Position numbers and translations under genes: made by a program | Shown here: positions 15,595-28,800 of the stretch, one piece after another | Layout: each line of letters begins with the position of its first letter | Numbering within the stretch: the first letter of the stretch is position 1 | Source of the DNA: Lacihabitans sp. CS3-21 | GTDB lineage: Bacteria; Bacteroidota; Bacteroidia; Cytophagales; Spirosomataceae | NCBI RefSeq assembly: GCF_024343675.1 | Contig: NZ_RJUD01000113.1 | Location: 62,001 to 126,000, forward strand | Length of the DNA: 64,000 nt | Reading direction: 5' to 3' | The notes under the pieces: generated by a model | What the model was told of the DNA's origin: nothing | Seen by the model: the letters and a program-made list of their open reading frames with translations, nothing else | Databases searched by the model: none

Positions 15595-16647
15595 TTACAT
15601 AGAATTTCCAATACCTACCAAGAATATAGAAAGCATCATGATAACTATGCCAATGACAAACGTGCGGAATGCTTTTGCTGAAACGCCTTTCCATTCCTTG
15701 AGCCACAGTCCCCAAAGATTGGCTGTAAGAATGATAGTAGCCATATGAAGAATCCATGAACTAGCTCCGTTTCCAAGTTTGCTTTCGCCCATACCATAGA
15801 AGAAAAACTGCAAGAACCACATAGTACCTGCAATACCTGAAAACAGAACGTTGTTAGCTATTGGCGTAGTGGTATTGGTATAATCTCTAAAGGTTTTGTT
15901 CTTAAAATTGAGGTACATACACCACAAAAAGTTGGTGGTTAGGCCACCCCACATTACGATAATATAGGTGACGTTATTCTGAAAAAGAGGATTGTTTCCT
16001 GAAGCCACTGCAGCATCTGCCATAGGTTTGCCTGCTTCAATTCCAAAGTTAAAAAACGAACTTAAAATACCTGAAATAATAGCAATTATGAGACCTTTTA
16101 CTAAACTGAATTCTTTTACACTAGCCACTTTTTGTTCTTGGGTAAGACTCTTTTCTTTCAAAAGCCCCGCTCTTCCTAAAACTACAATCCCAATTATACA
16201 AACCAAAACACCTGTTAATACCACTTGGCCTCCACTGCTATGTAGCATATCAGTAAAAGTAGTTTTGCCATCTGTAGGATTAAAGTCATAATAAATGGCT
16301 GGAACCAATGCACCAAAAGCAGAACAAAAGCCCAAAACTACTGAATTACCAAGTGACATGCCCAAATATCGAACACCTAAGCCGTAAGTCAAACCGCCAA
16401 TACCCCACAACAATCCCATTAAAAAAGTAAAATTTTGAACCGAAGATTCCGTGCCAGAAATTATTTCTACAAAATTTGGAATGGTTAAATAAGCGGCAAT
16501 TGGAGGAACAATCAGCCAAGAAAATAACCCACCCACTATCCAATAACTTTCCCAAGCCCAGCCCTTAACTTTTTTAAAGGGCATATAAAAACTGCCTGAT
16601 GAAAAGCCTCCTATAGAGTGAAAAATGATTCCTAGTATTGATTCCAT
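15595..16647 (-). CDS. rhaT: RhaT, L-rhamnose/proton symporter
   Basis: Inner-membrane transporter of the drug/metabolite superfamily, 350 aa, about ten hydrophobic segments, starting within the first residues (ILGIIFHSIGGFSSGSFYMPFKKVKGWAWE, of which SFYMPFKKVKGWAWE is diagnostic for RhaT). Conserved LTYGLGVRYLGMSLGNSV and WGGLTTNF segments support the call. It would import L-rhamnose freed from rhamnogalacturonan or similar polymers by the enzymes encoded at 35.9 kb and 58.9-64 kb. No rhamnose catabolic gene (rhaA, rhaB, rhaD) is in the window. Strong -7 element and own terminator suggest a single-gene unit. Confidence 0.93.
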   Translation of the reverse strand: MESILGIIFHSIGGFSSGSFYMPFKKVKGWAWESYWIVGGLFSWLIVPPIAAYLTIPNFVEIISGTESSVQNFTFLMGLLWGIGGLTYGLGVRYLGMSLGNSVVLGFCSAFGALVPAIYYDFNPTDGKTTFTDMLHSSGGQVVLTGVLVCIIGIVVLGRAGLLKEKSLTQEQKVASVKEFSLVKGLIIAIISGILSSFFNFGIEAGKPMADAAVASGNNPLFQNNVTYIIVMWGGLTTNFLWCMYLNFKNKTFRDYTNTTTPIANNVLFSGIAGTMWFLQFFFYGMGESKLGNGASSWILHMATIILTANLWGLWLKEWKGVSAKAFRTFVIGIVIMMLSIFLVGIGNSM

Positions 16648-16677
16648 TGTATTTTAGGGTTGTTTTTTATTAATTTA

Positions 16678-16685
16678 CAAATATA
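16678..16685 (-). promoter_or_regulatory. Candidate -7 promoter element for rhaT
   Basis: TATATTTG on the minus strand, 30 nt upstream of the rhaT ATG, in the 178-nt divergent gap shared with the giant surface-protein gene. No comparable element was seen in the plus direction. Confidence 0.5.
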
Positions 16686-16825
16686 TACGACTTTTTGAAT
16701 TTCACTCTCCTTTACTCACCTTTTAGAAATTTATTGATTTCAAAGTTTTTTTCTCGACTTGAAAAGTTATTAGGTGGCATCATTTTTGATGTATTTCTCT
16801 GACAAGCACTATAAATAATAGGATT

Positions 16826-19800
16826 ATGAAAAAGATTTATTTCATTCTTATTACGTGCTACCTAATAATTATAAGTTCGAGTGTTTTTTCACAAAACAAA
16901 GTAGGCAATTATGTTTGGGAAGATATAAATGCCAATGGTATTCAGGATGAACCCGTTTCATCAGGATTAAACAATGTCCGAGTGGAACTGTATGTTCCAA
17001 ACTCGTCATTACCAGACCCTACCAACGATGTATTATCTACATTTGTGATTACTGCCAATGATTCTTTAGGAAATCCTGGCTTTTTTGAATTTTCAGGACT
17101 GCCTGATTCTGACTATTACTTGGTATTTCGAAACCCAGGTGGAGACTTTCTCGTTTCTCCAAAAAGTAATTCGTCCTCATCAAACTTAATAGATTCTGAC
17201 GGAACCAATGGCTTAATTGGCTTGGAAAAAGTTGGTATTACTGGTATTTTTCAAGTAGTTAATTCTACCATAGAATATCATCTTGATCAAGGATTCCATC
17301 ACCCATGTTATACCCCAATAAGTGCTATTGCAAATAGCAATTCCCCAGTATGTTTTAATAGCACACTAATCCTAAGTGGAAGCTCTACAGGAGGTACTAC
17401 TTTTTCTTGGTCTGGTCCAAATGGGTTTACTTCAAACCTACAAAACCCCTCATTGTCCAATGTAAATTTAACGAATGGTGGAATTTACACCCTTACAGTC
17501 ACGGATGGTACAGCTTGTAGTGCCACTGCCTCTACATCTGTTACAATATCACCCCAAGTTGAAACACCAATTTTTGGCATTGGGAGTAGCTCTGTAAGAT
17601 GTCAACCAGGTGGGACTGTAACTTTTTCTGCCTCCGCATCAAATTCTACTGGGATTACTTATTCAATAGATATACCAAGCTTAAATGCTGGAAATTCTAT
17701 AAATGCCTCTACAGGTGAAGTTACATTCATAGCCAGCTGGAGCGGAACGACAATAATTACAGCTACTGCAGCAGGCTGCAATGGCCCAACAAGTGCTACG
17801 CACACCGTTACAATTAATCCTGTTGTGGCATCACCTATATTTAGTTTGGGAACAAACTCAACCAGGTGTCAAGGAGCATCTACTTCAACGTTTGTGGCTA
17901 CCGCTTCAAATTCTATAAGTATTGCCTACAGCTTAGACGCCATGAGTTTAACAGCAGGAAATAATATAAATTCCACCTCTGGAGCAGTTACTTTTACAGC
18001 CGCTTATACAGGGACAGCCATAATAACTGCAACAGCCCAAGGGTGTAATGGACCTACCAGTTCAACTCATACAATTACAATAACTCCAACGGTAGGGACT
18101 CCTATATTTGGTGCTGGAACAAGCTCTATTAGGTGTCAAGGAGTTGGAAATATAACTTATACCGCCACTGCATCAAACTCTACGAGTATTTCCTATGCAT
18201 TAAATCCAGCGAGCTTAACCGCCGGGAATACTATTAATAGCCTCACGGGCGAGGTGAGCTATGCGGCAGGTTGGTCTGGCACTTCTATTATAACTGCTAC
18301 TGCAACAGGGTGTAATGGACCAAAAACAGCAAATCATACGGTAACCATCACCCCTACTGTTGGTGCCCCCGTTTTCACCGCTGGAATAAGTTCCACAAGA
18401 TGTCAGGGAGTTGCAACATTCACCTATTCTGCAACTTCCACAAATTCTACTGGATTAAGTTTTGCTTTAGATGCCACTAGTCTTAGTGCAGGAAATACCA
18501 TAAATTCAAGTACCGGAGCCGTAACTTTTTTAGCTGGATACAGTGGAATTAGTGTAATTACAGCAACTTCAACGGGATGTAATGGACCTAGAACTGGAAC
18601 CCATACTGTTACCATAACGCCAACTGTTGGCACACCTGTTTTTGCTTTAGGATCTACATCTAGTAGGTGTCAAGGAGCAGGAACTTTAACTTACAGTGCA
18701 TCTGCAACAAATTCGACTGCAATTACTTACTCCATAAATTTATTGAGTTCTTTGGCAGGAAATACAATAAACGCAAGTACTGGAGCAGTAACTTATGTAT
18801 CAACATGGGCTGGAACAACAACCATTACCGCTTCGGCGTCTGGTTGTAATGGTCCTGTGAGTGCAAGTCACACGGTAACTATTATTCCCTCAGTAACTAC
18901 TCCTGTATTTGCTTTGGGAAGTTCTTCAGCACGCTGTCAAGGAGCTGGGAGTACGACTTACAGTGCGACTGCCTCAAATGCTACTGGTTTAACCTATACA
19001 TTGGATGCCACAAGTACGTTGGCAGGAAATACCATCAATTCAACTACTGGGGAAGTTAGTTTCGCTCCTACTTGGAGTGGAACATCAACTATAACTGCAA
19101 CAGCTGCGGGCTGTAATGGCCCCAAAAATGCAATGCATACAGTCACGACAACTGCGAGTGTTGGTACTCCTGTGTTCGCATTGGGAAGCACTTCGACCCG
19201 ATGCCAAGCCAATAGTAGTATTATTTATTCAGCTACTGCCTCTAACAGTTCTGGTATAACTTATTCTTTGGATGCTGCAAGCTTATTAGCAGGAAATACT
19301 ATAAATGCTTCAAATGGTAGAGTTAGTTATACCAATGGATGGATTGGTGATGCTATTATCACTGCCACTGCTACTGGTTGCAATAGCTCCGCTTCAGCCT
19401 CACATATAGCTTCAAGTACAGCATCAGTTGAAACGCCTATTTTTAATTTAGGTGTTAGTTCAGTCAGATGCCAAGGTGCAGAAACCATAATATATTTAGC
19501 TACCGCAACAAATTCTACAAGTATTGTTTACTCCCTGAACGCTGCAAGTTTATCAGGTGGAAATACAATTAACTCAGCTACTGGACAAGTAACTTTCACT
19601 GCAAGTTGGACTGGGACTTCAACCATAACTGCCACAGCAAATGGCTGTAATGGACCTAAAACTGCAATTCATACGGTAACCATTACACCTACGGTAGGCT
19701 CCCCAACATTTGCTTTGGGATTAAACTCTACCCGTTGTCAAAGTGCAGGAAGTACAGTTTATTCTGCAACAGCTACTAACAATACTGGAATCACTTATAC

Positions 19801-22800
19801 ATTAGACGCAAATAGTCTAACAGGGGGAAATACAATTAATTCTATTACGGGACAGGTAACATTTGCAAATACATGGTTTGGTGTATCACAAATTACTGCG
19901 ACAGCCACTGGTTGCAATGGCCCAAAAAGTACAATACATACTGTTACTATTAAACAACCAGTTCAAGCCCCTGTTTTTTCATTAGGAAATAGTTCAGTTC
20001 GCTGCCAGAATGCCGGAGGTGTGAATTATTTGGCAACTGCATTGAACTCTACAGGCATTATTTATTCATTAGATGCCACCAGTTTAGGAGCAGGAAACAC
20101 TATTAATTCTTCGACAGGAACAGTTACATTTACCAATACGTGGACGGGCAATTCAACCGTTACGGCAACCGCCAATGGGTGTTTTGGACCAATTTTAGCC
20201 GTACACAGTGTTACGACAACTCCAACTGTAGGTACCCCCGTTTTCGCATTAGGAAATACTTCTAACAGATGTATTGGTGCTGAAAGCATCCTTTATTCTG
20301 CTACTGCCTCTAATAATTCAGGTATCACTTATGCTCTGGACAATACAAGTTTGTCGGGTGGGAATACCATAAATTCTACCAATGGTGAGGTTACATTTGC
20401 CCCAACTTGGTTTGGAACTTCAACTATAACTGTTACGGCTACAGGGTGTAATGGGCCTAAATCAACCACGCATACAGTAATAACCGCACAAGCTGTGCAG
20501 ACACCCATTTTTGCTCTTGGGCTAAACTCTGTACGTTGTCAAGGTGCTGGAACTACAAGTTACACAGCCACCGCGGCCAATTCTACTGGTAGAGTTTATA
20601 GTTTAGATGCCACCAGCCTAAGCGGTGGAAATAGTATTAACTCGAGCACTGGATCAGTAACATTTTCAGCATCTTGGAGTGGTATTTCCATTGTTACAGT
20701 AACGGCTTCAGGTTGTTATGGACCAAGCCAACAAACCCATACAATTACAACCACGCCATCAGTTAGCAGTCCTATTTTTGGAATGGGTTTAACATCTGTA
20801 AGATGCCAAGGGGCAGGTACAGTTCAATACTTAGCAACTTCAACAAATCAAACATCATTGACTTATAGTTTAGATGGTTTGAGTATTGCTGGTGGAAATT
20901 CAATTGACGCTAACACAGGCTTAGTTACCTATTCAGCAGGCTGGAGCGGTACAACAAAAATAACAGCTGTTGCTACTGGATGTAATGGACCTAAAAGCAC
21001 CATACATACGGTAACTGTTACACCTACAGTTGGTTTACCAATATTTTCACTGGGTGCTACTTCGGTTAGATGCCAAGGAGCTATAACTACCTTATACGCA
21101 GCAACATCAACGAATTCAACCAGTATTAGCTATGCATTAGATGGAGCAAGTTTGACATTTGGTAACAATATCAATACTTCTACAGGTGCTATTACATTTC
21201 TTGCTGGATGGACTGGAACATCAACAATTACAGCCACAACAAATGGTTGCAATGGACCTCGTTCGAGTTCTCATTCAATGAGTACAACCTATATATCGGC
21301 GGCAAATGACAATGCCATTGGCACACAAGGTTCACCTGTAATTATTGAAGTTTTAAACAATGACCTAGGCGATACAGATCCAACAAAAATAAACATTATA
21401 AATCAGCCGAGTAATGGCTTTATTCAGATTGGAACAAACGGAGAAATAACCTATCTTCCAAACGGTAATTTCTATGGAAATGATCAATTTACCTACAGTG
21501 TATGCTCGAGTAGTTCATCTGGCTGCTGTTCAGAGGCTACTGTAAATGTCCAAATAGAAGAATCTTTAAATGACCCATGTTCAGAAGCCACCAAAAGTAA
21601 AACTTATTATCTTCCTTTCCCTGAAAGTACCAATTTCTTGCGTAAGGCTCTATGGAGTGCAGGTGGTGGAAGTTTTTTGACAGACTCGGTAAGAACTGTA
21701 ATAAGTATAAAAATACCTTACCCTGGAAACATTATAACTTTTGACCATTGGGAAGATGGCTATGAAAGCGATATAACAATTCCAACTCAAAATTCTACAG
21801 AAGTTTGGGGTGATGGAATTTTGAACAATGGAAAGGCTCCAGGGTATCCAACAGATATTATTCCAGCTGGCGGTTATATATTAATTGATAATCATTTTAA
21901 GTATAACCCAAGAAATTCTACTGATTTTCACTTTGATGGAAGAGACAAAATTTTAAGTTCTAACGACATAGCAATTTCAAAGATTTCTGGGGACGCTGGT
22001 ATGTCTACTGGAAGTAACAATTTTGATGTTCAGAATATTAAATCAAATGTTTTTGACTTAAACAGATTCGGAAAGTTTTTTGTCATCCCATTTGGTGAAG
22101 ATAATACGCTTGGATCTACCGCGGCATTTAAATACACAGGAATTTTTGCTAGAGCTTCAGAAAACAACACAGTTATAAATTTGGACTATGATGCTGATGG
22201 CACAGTAGATGTTAGTTCTCCTACCTTAAATGAAGGGGAAGTTTGGTTTTATGACGGAACTTCATCAACACCAGGTACAGCTACAGATATAAATAATGCC
22301 AATGACATCAAATCTGGTGCAATCATAACATCAACCAATAACTTTGGCGTGGACGTGGTTTTCGGAAGTCTAGACAATTATGGTACAAGAAATATAGCCT
22401 TACTTCCTGGTAATTTTTATGGAGATGTCTATTATTCTCCCGCACATACCACCCTTAGTACTGCTCCAGTTTATGCATTTTTTACCAATAACTTAGCTAC
22501 CTCAATTACTATTGATTGGTCTTCAGGTACTGGAGCTACAGGTTCATTTGCTTTAGCTGGAAAATCTTATGGATATCTTAACCTAAACCAGTCAGAGGCT
22601 TATAAGTTTGCAAGTAGAAATGGAGAAGCATTTACTGCAGTTGCTGTTTTCGATGCTGACGCTGATGGAAGGTCTTTTGACTGGTCATTTAATATGATAC
22701 CAGAGTCGCGACTATCTACATTTGCAAGTGTAGCTTGGGCACCTGGAAGTAGCAATTTATCAGGTAACTATAACCCAGTTTGGGTAACAGCTCCAACAGC

Positions 22801-25800
22801 CACTACGCTCTATATAAAATACGACGGTAATTTGGCATCTCAAACAGCCACAATTAGTCCATGCGGAATGCCTTATGATATTGCGGTTCCCATAACGGCT
22901 CTGCAATCTTATAAAATCCTTGACCCAGACAACGACCAAACTGGACTTTCTGTTTTCACTTGTGATGGCACAAAAATAGCCGCAATTTGGGGACAAAACC
23001 CCAACGGTGCACCTGCGGGTTCTCCTGGAATGGACGTTGGATATGTAATGGAGCCACGTTGTTTGCAACAATTAATTATTGCTAATGACGACATTACTGA
23101 TACAGAACCGAATACACCAGTGATAATAGCTGTTCAAACCAACGATTATGGGTTTTTATGTACTCCAAATCCAAATTCTATAAGTACGCTTGGATTGTTA
23201 CAACCTAGCAATGGAACAGTAACCAAAAATGCTGACGGTACCTTAACCTATACACCAAACAATGGTTTCCAAGGAAACGATGAATTTGAATACAGACTTT
23301 GCTCGGTAGAATATCCAGGTATTTGTGATGTAGCATTGGTAAAAATAAGAATTTCGACCTGTATAGCTAATTCAAATGAAAATCTTTTCAGAGGAAAAGT
23401 TTTCGTTGAATCTTTACCAGATGATGGCACTTACAATGGAGAATCTCCTGCTGTAGGTATAAAAGTGGATTTATATATCGATATAAACTGCAACGGTGTA
23501 GTTGATATAGGTGAAGGCATTACCGAATCAACAGTTTCAGATATTTCTGGCAATTATACATTTAGTACCAAAGACGGAAATAATGCAAGAGATGACTTTG
23601 ACCCGACACCCAGTTACTCTGGAAATGATGGCGGTCTTTTATGGAACAACAACTGGACAGAATCTAGTGACGATGGTGTCATAAATACTGGAGACATAAG
23701 AATTATGGCAGACGCATCAGGGTCAAGTAACGCAATCCGTTTGTCAGGTCCTGTGAATGGAATAAATAGAGCACTCACTTTTAACAATACATTGAGTGCT
23801 GTTTTGAAATTCAGCTATCGTAGACAAGGTCTAGACAGACAAGGCGAGGGTGTGAATGTACTCATAAATGGTACCACAGTTTTCACATTGAACGATGGAT
23901 TGGCAGTGGGTACCGATGTCAATTATACCAATGTATATTTACCCATAACGGCCTATGATCCTAATGGAGTAAACACTTTGCAATTTATTACCAATGGCTC
24001 GACTTCAACTGACGACTATTTCTGGATTGACAATGTAGAATTAACGTTTTATAAAAACCCACCAGTATGTTACATCGCTAAGGTAAATACCAGCAATACC
24101 AATGGGGCATATATACCCGCTGCTTTAAATACCCAAACAGCAAGTTTTGTGGTATTGGGCGTATGTGATAAAGACAATTTCCTCGGTGTTTTACCAAAAC
24201 TTATTGTTAGTGACGACAATGCATTTACTTCTGTAGATGAAAATGTTGTGATAAATGTTCTACAAAATGACGTAATAGGCAAACCTGACACTAGCAAAGT
24301 ATCATTTACTGGTGTTACTATATTGCCCTCAAATGGTACGGTAAGTTTAAACTCCAATGGTAGTATAAATTATACGCCTAATCAAGGCTTTACAGGTGCA
24401 GATCAGTTTGAATACCGTGTTTGTAGCTCGGAAGACCCACAAATTTGTGATGTAGCTCTGGTTAATGTTACAGTATCTTGTGCTTCGTCCCCATTGATCA
24501 ACGAGATAAGCGGATCCGTTTATGTCGATAATAACAACAATGGTGTTTTTAGTCTTGGAGAAATTGGTCTTGAAAACTCATCGGTAAATCTTATTTCTGA
24601 TTTAAATAATAACGGAATCATAGATTTGGGCGAACCAATTATTGACTCCAAAATGACAAACAATAGCGGTTATTATAGTTTTATAATTAACCCAGTTACC
24701 AATAGTTTAAATTATCTCGACCAGTTTAATGCCAGTATTACTGCTAATCAAAGTAATGGAACAACCAACTGGACAACCAGCTGGATAAAAATTGGAGATG
24801 TTGGAACTTTTGGTCAGAACAACATTCAAATTCTAAGTGGAAATGGCCTTAGGATTCAGTCTGATGCAAATGTAGTAAGTGGTGCATTTAGAAGCTTAAA
24901 TATCGCTGGGGCTGTCTCTGCAAGTTTATCATTAGATTATAATGAGCAAAACCTCGACCTTCAAGTAAACGATTATGTTGATTTACAGATTGCTAGCTCT
25001 TCTAGCCCTTCTAGCTGGACGCTTTTGAAAAGATTTACTGGTGCGGACGGAAATCAAAGTGGTTCTATGACATTTGATATTGGTAGCTATATTTCTCCAA
25101 CTACAACCATAAGATTTGTAAGTTCGGGAAGTTCTTTGATGATACCTGGAGATTTGGTGTATTTTGACAACATTAGAGTTAATTATTCTCAGCCTGTTGC
25201 AAGTCGCTATATTGTTCAGCTTGCTCAACCAATTCCAACGGGTTATACATTGACTAACCCAAGTCCTTCTCCAACCGGATATTATACTGCCTCTTTTACA
25301 GGAGCAGGTCAAGGAACATGTGGAAACAATTTTGGATTGGCTGTGTCAGATTTGGAGGTTCTAAAAACAGTAGATATTGCAAATCCTTTTGTGGGAGATA
25401 CTGTAATATTTAATGTAAAAGCTACCAACTTTGGTCCAACAGATGCTACCAACGTAGTTGTTACAGATATTCTACCCACTGGTTATAATCTAGTTAGCGT
25501 TAATTCAACCAAAGGAACATGGGTTGGAGCGAGTTGGAATATTGGAAATATGACCAATGGCGATTCTGAGGATTTATTCATTACTGCCAAAGTTATAGCT
25601 CCAGGAGGATATTTAAATACTGCCTCGATATCTGGAGACCAACCAGAGCAGAATTTATCCAATAACCAAAGTAGTGCTGCCCCTGTCCCTGTTCCAATAA
25701 TTGATTTATCACTCACAAATCAGATAAGCAACCATAGTCCTAATGTGGGTGATGTTGTAACTTTTACGGTTGATTTATCAAATGGCAATCTAAGCCCAGC

Positions 25801-28800
25801 TACAAATGTTGTAATAAAAACTATTGTTCCAAATGGTTTTAACAATATCATTAATATCAGCAATGGTGGAACATTGTCAGGAAATACAATCACCTGGAAT
25901 CTAGCCAATGTACCAAACAACAGTAACCTAACGCTAAGCTACCAAACTAATGTAGCTCCATCTTTAGTTGGAACAAATTATACGACAGTGGCTCAAGTTA
26001 CAGCTGCAACAGAGCAAGATGTAGATAGCACACCAAATAATGGCATTTCAACTGAAGACGACCAATCTAGTACCACCGCTATCCCTTTGATGGCAGATTT
26101 GAGATTGACCAACCAAATCAGTAATGTATTACCCACTATTGGTGATGCGGTTACTTTCACAGTGACATTAAACAACGATGGCCCTAACTCAGCTACAGAT
26201 ATAGCCATTAAAAATGTTGTTGCTAATGGATTTGGAACAATTACAAATATCAGCAATGGTGGAGTTCTTGTAGGAAATACCATCACGTGGAACTTAGCTA
26301 ATCTACCCAATGGTACAAATCAAACATTTACCTACCAAGCTACTGTTTTATCGCCTGGCTCGGGGATAACTTATGCCAACACGGCTCAAGTTTCTGCATC
26401 GGATCAGTTTGACCCAGACAGTAGTCCGAACAATAACATAAGTACAGAAGATGACCAAGCCACTGTAACTGCTACACTTCAAGGAGCTGATTTAAGTTTA
26501 ACCAAACAAATTAGTGACACTACTCCGAATGTAGGAGACATAGTGACTTTTACAATTACCTTACATAATGCGGGACCTGACCAAGCTACGAATGTTGGCA
26601 TTGAAGATATAATTCCAAATGGCTATGGAAATGTTACAAATATCAATAATTCAGGTATTCTGGTTGGAAATACTATACGCTGGACTGGAATAACCATTGC
26701 CAATGGGGCAAATGTGGTTATCACGTATCAAGCAACCGTGAATCCAGCAATTTCTGGAACCAACTATAAAAATGTTGCCCAAATTGTTGCTTCTGATCAA
26801 TTTGACCCAAACAGCACACCGAACAACGATATACCAACTGAAAACGACCAGGCTGAAGTTACTTCAATTCCAAGAGTTGCCAATTTGAGTTTACTCAAAA
26901 CAGTCAATAATCCAACGCCTCAGGTTGGAGAAATAGTAACTTTTACAATAGATTTAAATAATACTGGGCCTGATGCAGCGAATAATATTGTAATACGGGA
27001 TACCATTCAGAATGGATATTCAAATATTACCAATATAAGCAATTCTGGCATTTTAGTTGGTAATATTCTCACTTGGAATATACCTTCATTGGCAAATGGT
27101 GATAATTTAACCTTGCGTTATGAGGTTACTGTTCAGTCACCTTTTCCAGGTACATATTTTACAAATATTGCCCAAATAATTGCTTCAGAGGAATTTGACC
27201 CAAATAGTATTCCTGACAATGACAATACATTAGAAGACGACCAGTCTCAAGTTACTACCATTCCAAAAGTTTCAAACTTGAGTATTACCAAACAAATAAG
27301 CAATTTATATCCTCAAAATGGAGAAATAGTTACTTTCACAGTGACTATAAATAATGCTGGACCAAATGACGGAACAAATATTTCTGTGAAAGACATAGTT
27401 CCAAATGGGTATAGTAACATTTCAAACATTTCGGGAGCAGGGATATTGACAGGAAGCGAAATAAATTGGAACATAGACACTTTGGAAAATGGAGCCGATA
27501 CGGTTTTCACCTACCAAGTACTTGTTGAGCAATCAGGAATTGGCATTAGCCATAAAAATATTGTTGAAATAATTGGAGCAGATCAATTTGACCCAAATAG
27601 TATTCCGAATAACCACATTAATTCGGAAGATGACCAAGCTGAAATCACCGCTGTTCCTCAACAAGCTGATTTGAGTTTAATTAAACAAGTTGATAATCTC
27701 AATCCAAATCCAGGTGATGTAGTTACTTTTAGCATTACCTTGAGCAATGCTGGACCCAATTTGGCGACAAATATTTTAGTACAAGATTTAATTCCAAATG
27801 GGTATTCCAATATTAACAACATTAGCCATTCAGGGACATTTGTTGGAAGCAATTTGGAATGGACAATATTGAATTTAGCCAACGGCTCATCAGTAGTTTT
27901 ATCCTATCAAGCAACCGTAGAATCACCATCTTCTGGAGTTAATTTTACTAACGTTGCTCAGGTAAAAGCTGTGGATCAATTTGACCCAAATAGTACTCCT
28001 GGAAACAATAATGTCACTGAGAATGATCAGTCAGAAGTAACGATTATACCAAATGTAGCCAACCTAAGCTTAGTAAAAACTATCGATAATACTACTCCAA
28101 ATGTGGAAGATATGGTGACCTTTACGCTTACTTTACACAATGATGGGCCCAATACGGCAACCAACGTAAGCATTGAAGATATTGTTCCAAATGGGTACAG
28201 CGGGATTACAGCTATAAGCAATTCTGGAGTTTTGGTGGGTTCAATCATCAACTGGAATAATCTTTCTGTGGCAAATGGCTCTGATTTAATTTTGACTTAT
28301 CAGGCTTCTGTTAACGCACCCATACTTGGTAGGAGCTTTACAAACATTGCTCAGGTAACTAATTCTGACCAATATGATCCAAATAGTACTCCAAGTAATG
28401 ATAATTCAAGTGAAGATGACCAAAGCCAGGTTACTGCTGTGCCACGAATAGCCAATTTGAGTTTGACCAAAACAATCAATAATTCCACTCCTTATGTGGG
28501 TGATACTGTAACCTTTACCATTACAGTTAATAACGCTGGACCAGATGTGGCTTCGAATATTACCATAGAAGATATTATTCCAAACGGATATGCTAATATT
28601 ATGAATATCAGCAATGCTGGAATTTTGTTGAACGATACATTAACTTGGAATATGGGAACTATCGCTTCTGGAGGTTCTCAAATATTAACTTATCATGCTA
28701 CTGTGGTTGCTCCTATTTTTGGCATAAATTACAGAAACGTAGCTCAGGTAAAATATGTGGATGAATACGATCCAAATAGTACGCCAGACAATGACAATCC

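Noticed and set aside
17558-21290. Regular array suggesting a CRISPR or DNA satellite
   Set aside because: Period is about 267 bp, repeats are in frame, and sequence identity is at the protein level; it is coding.
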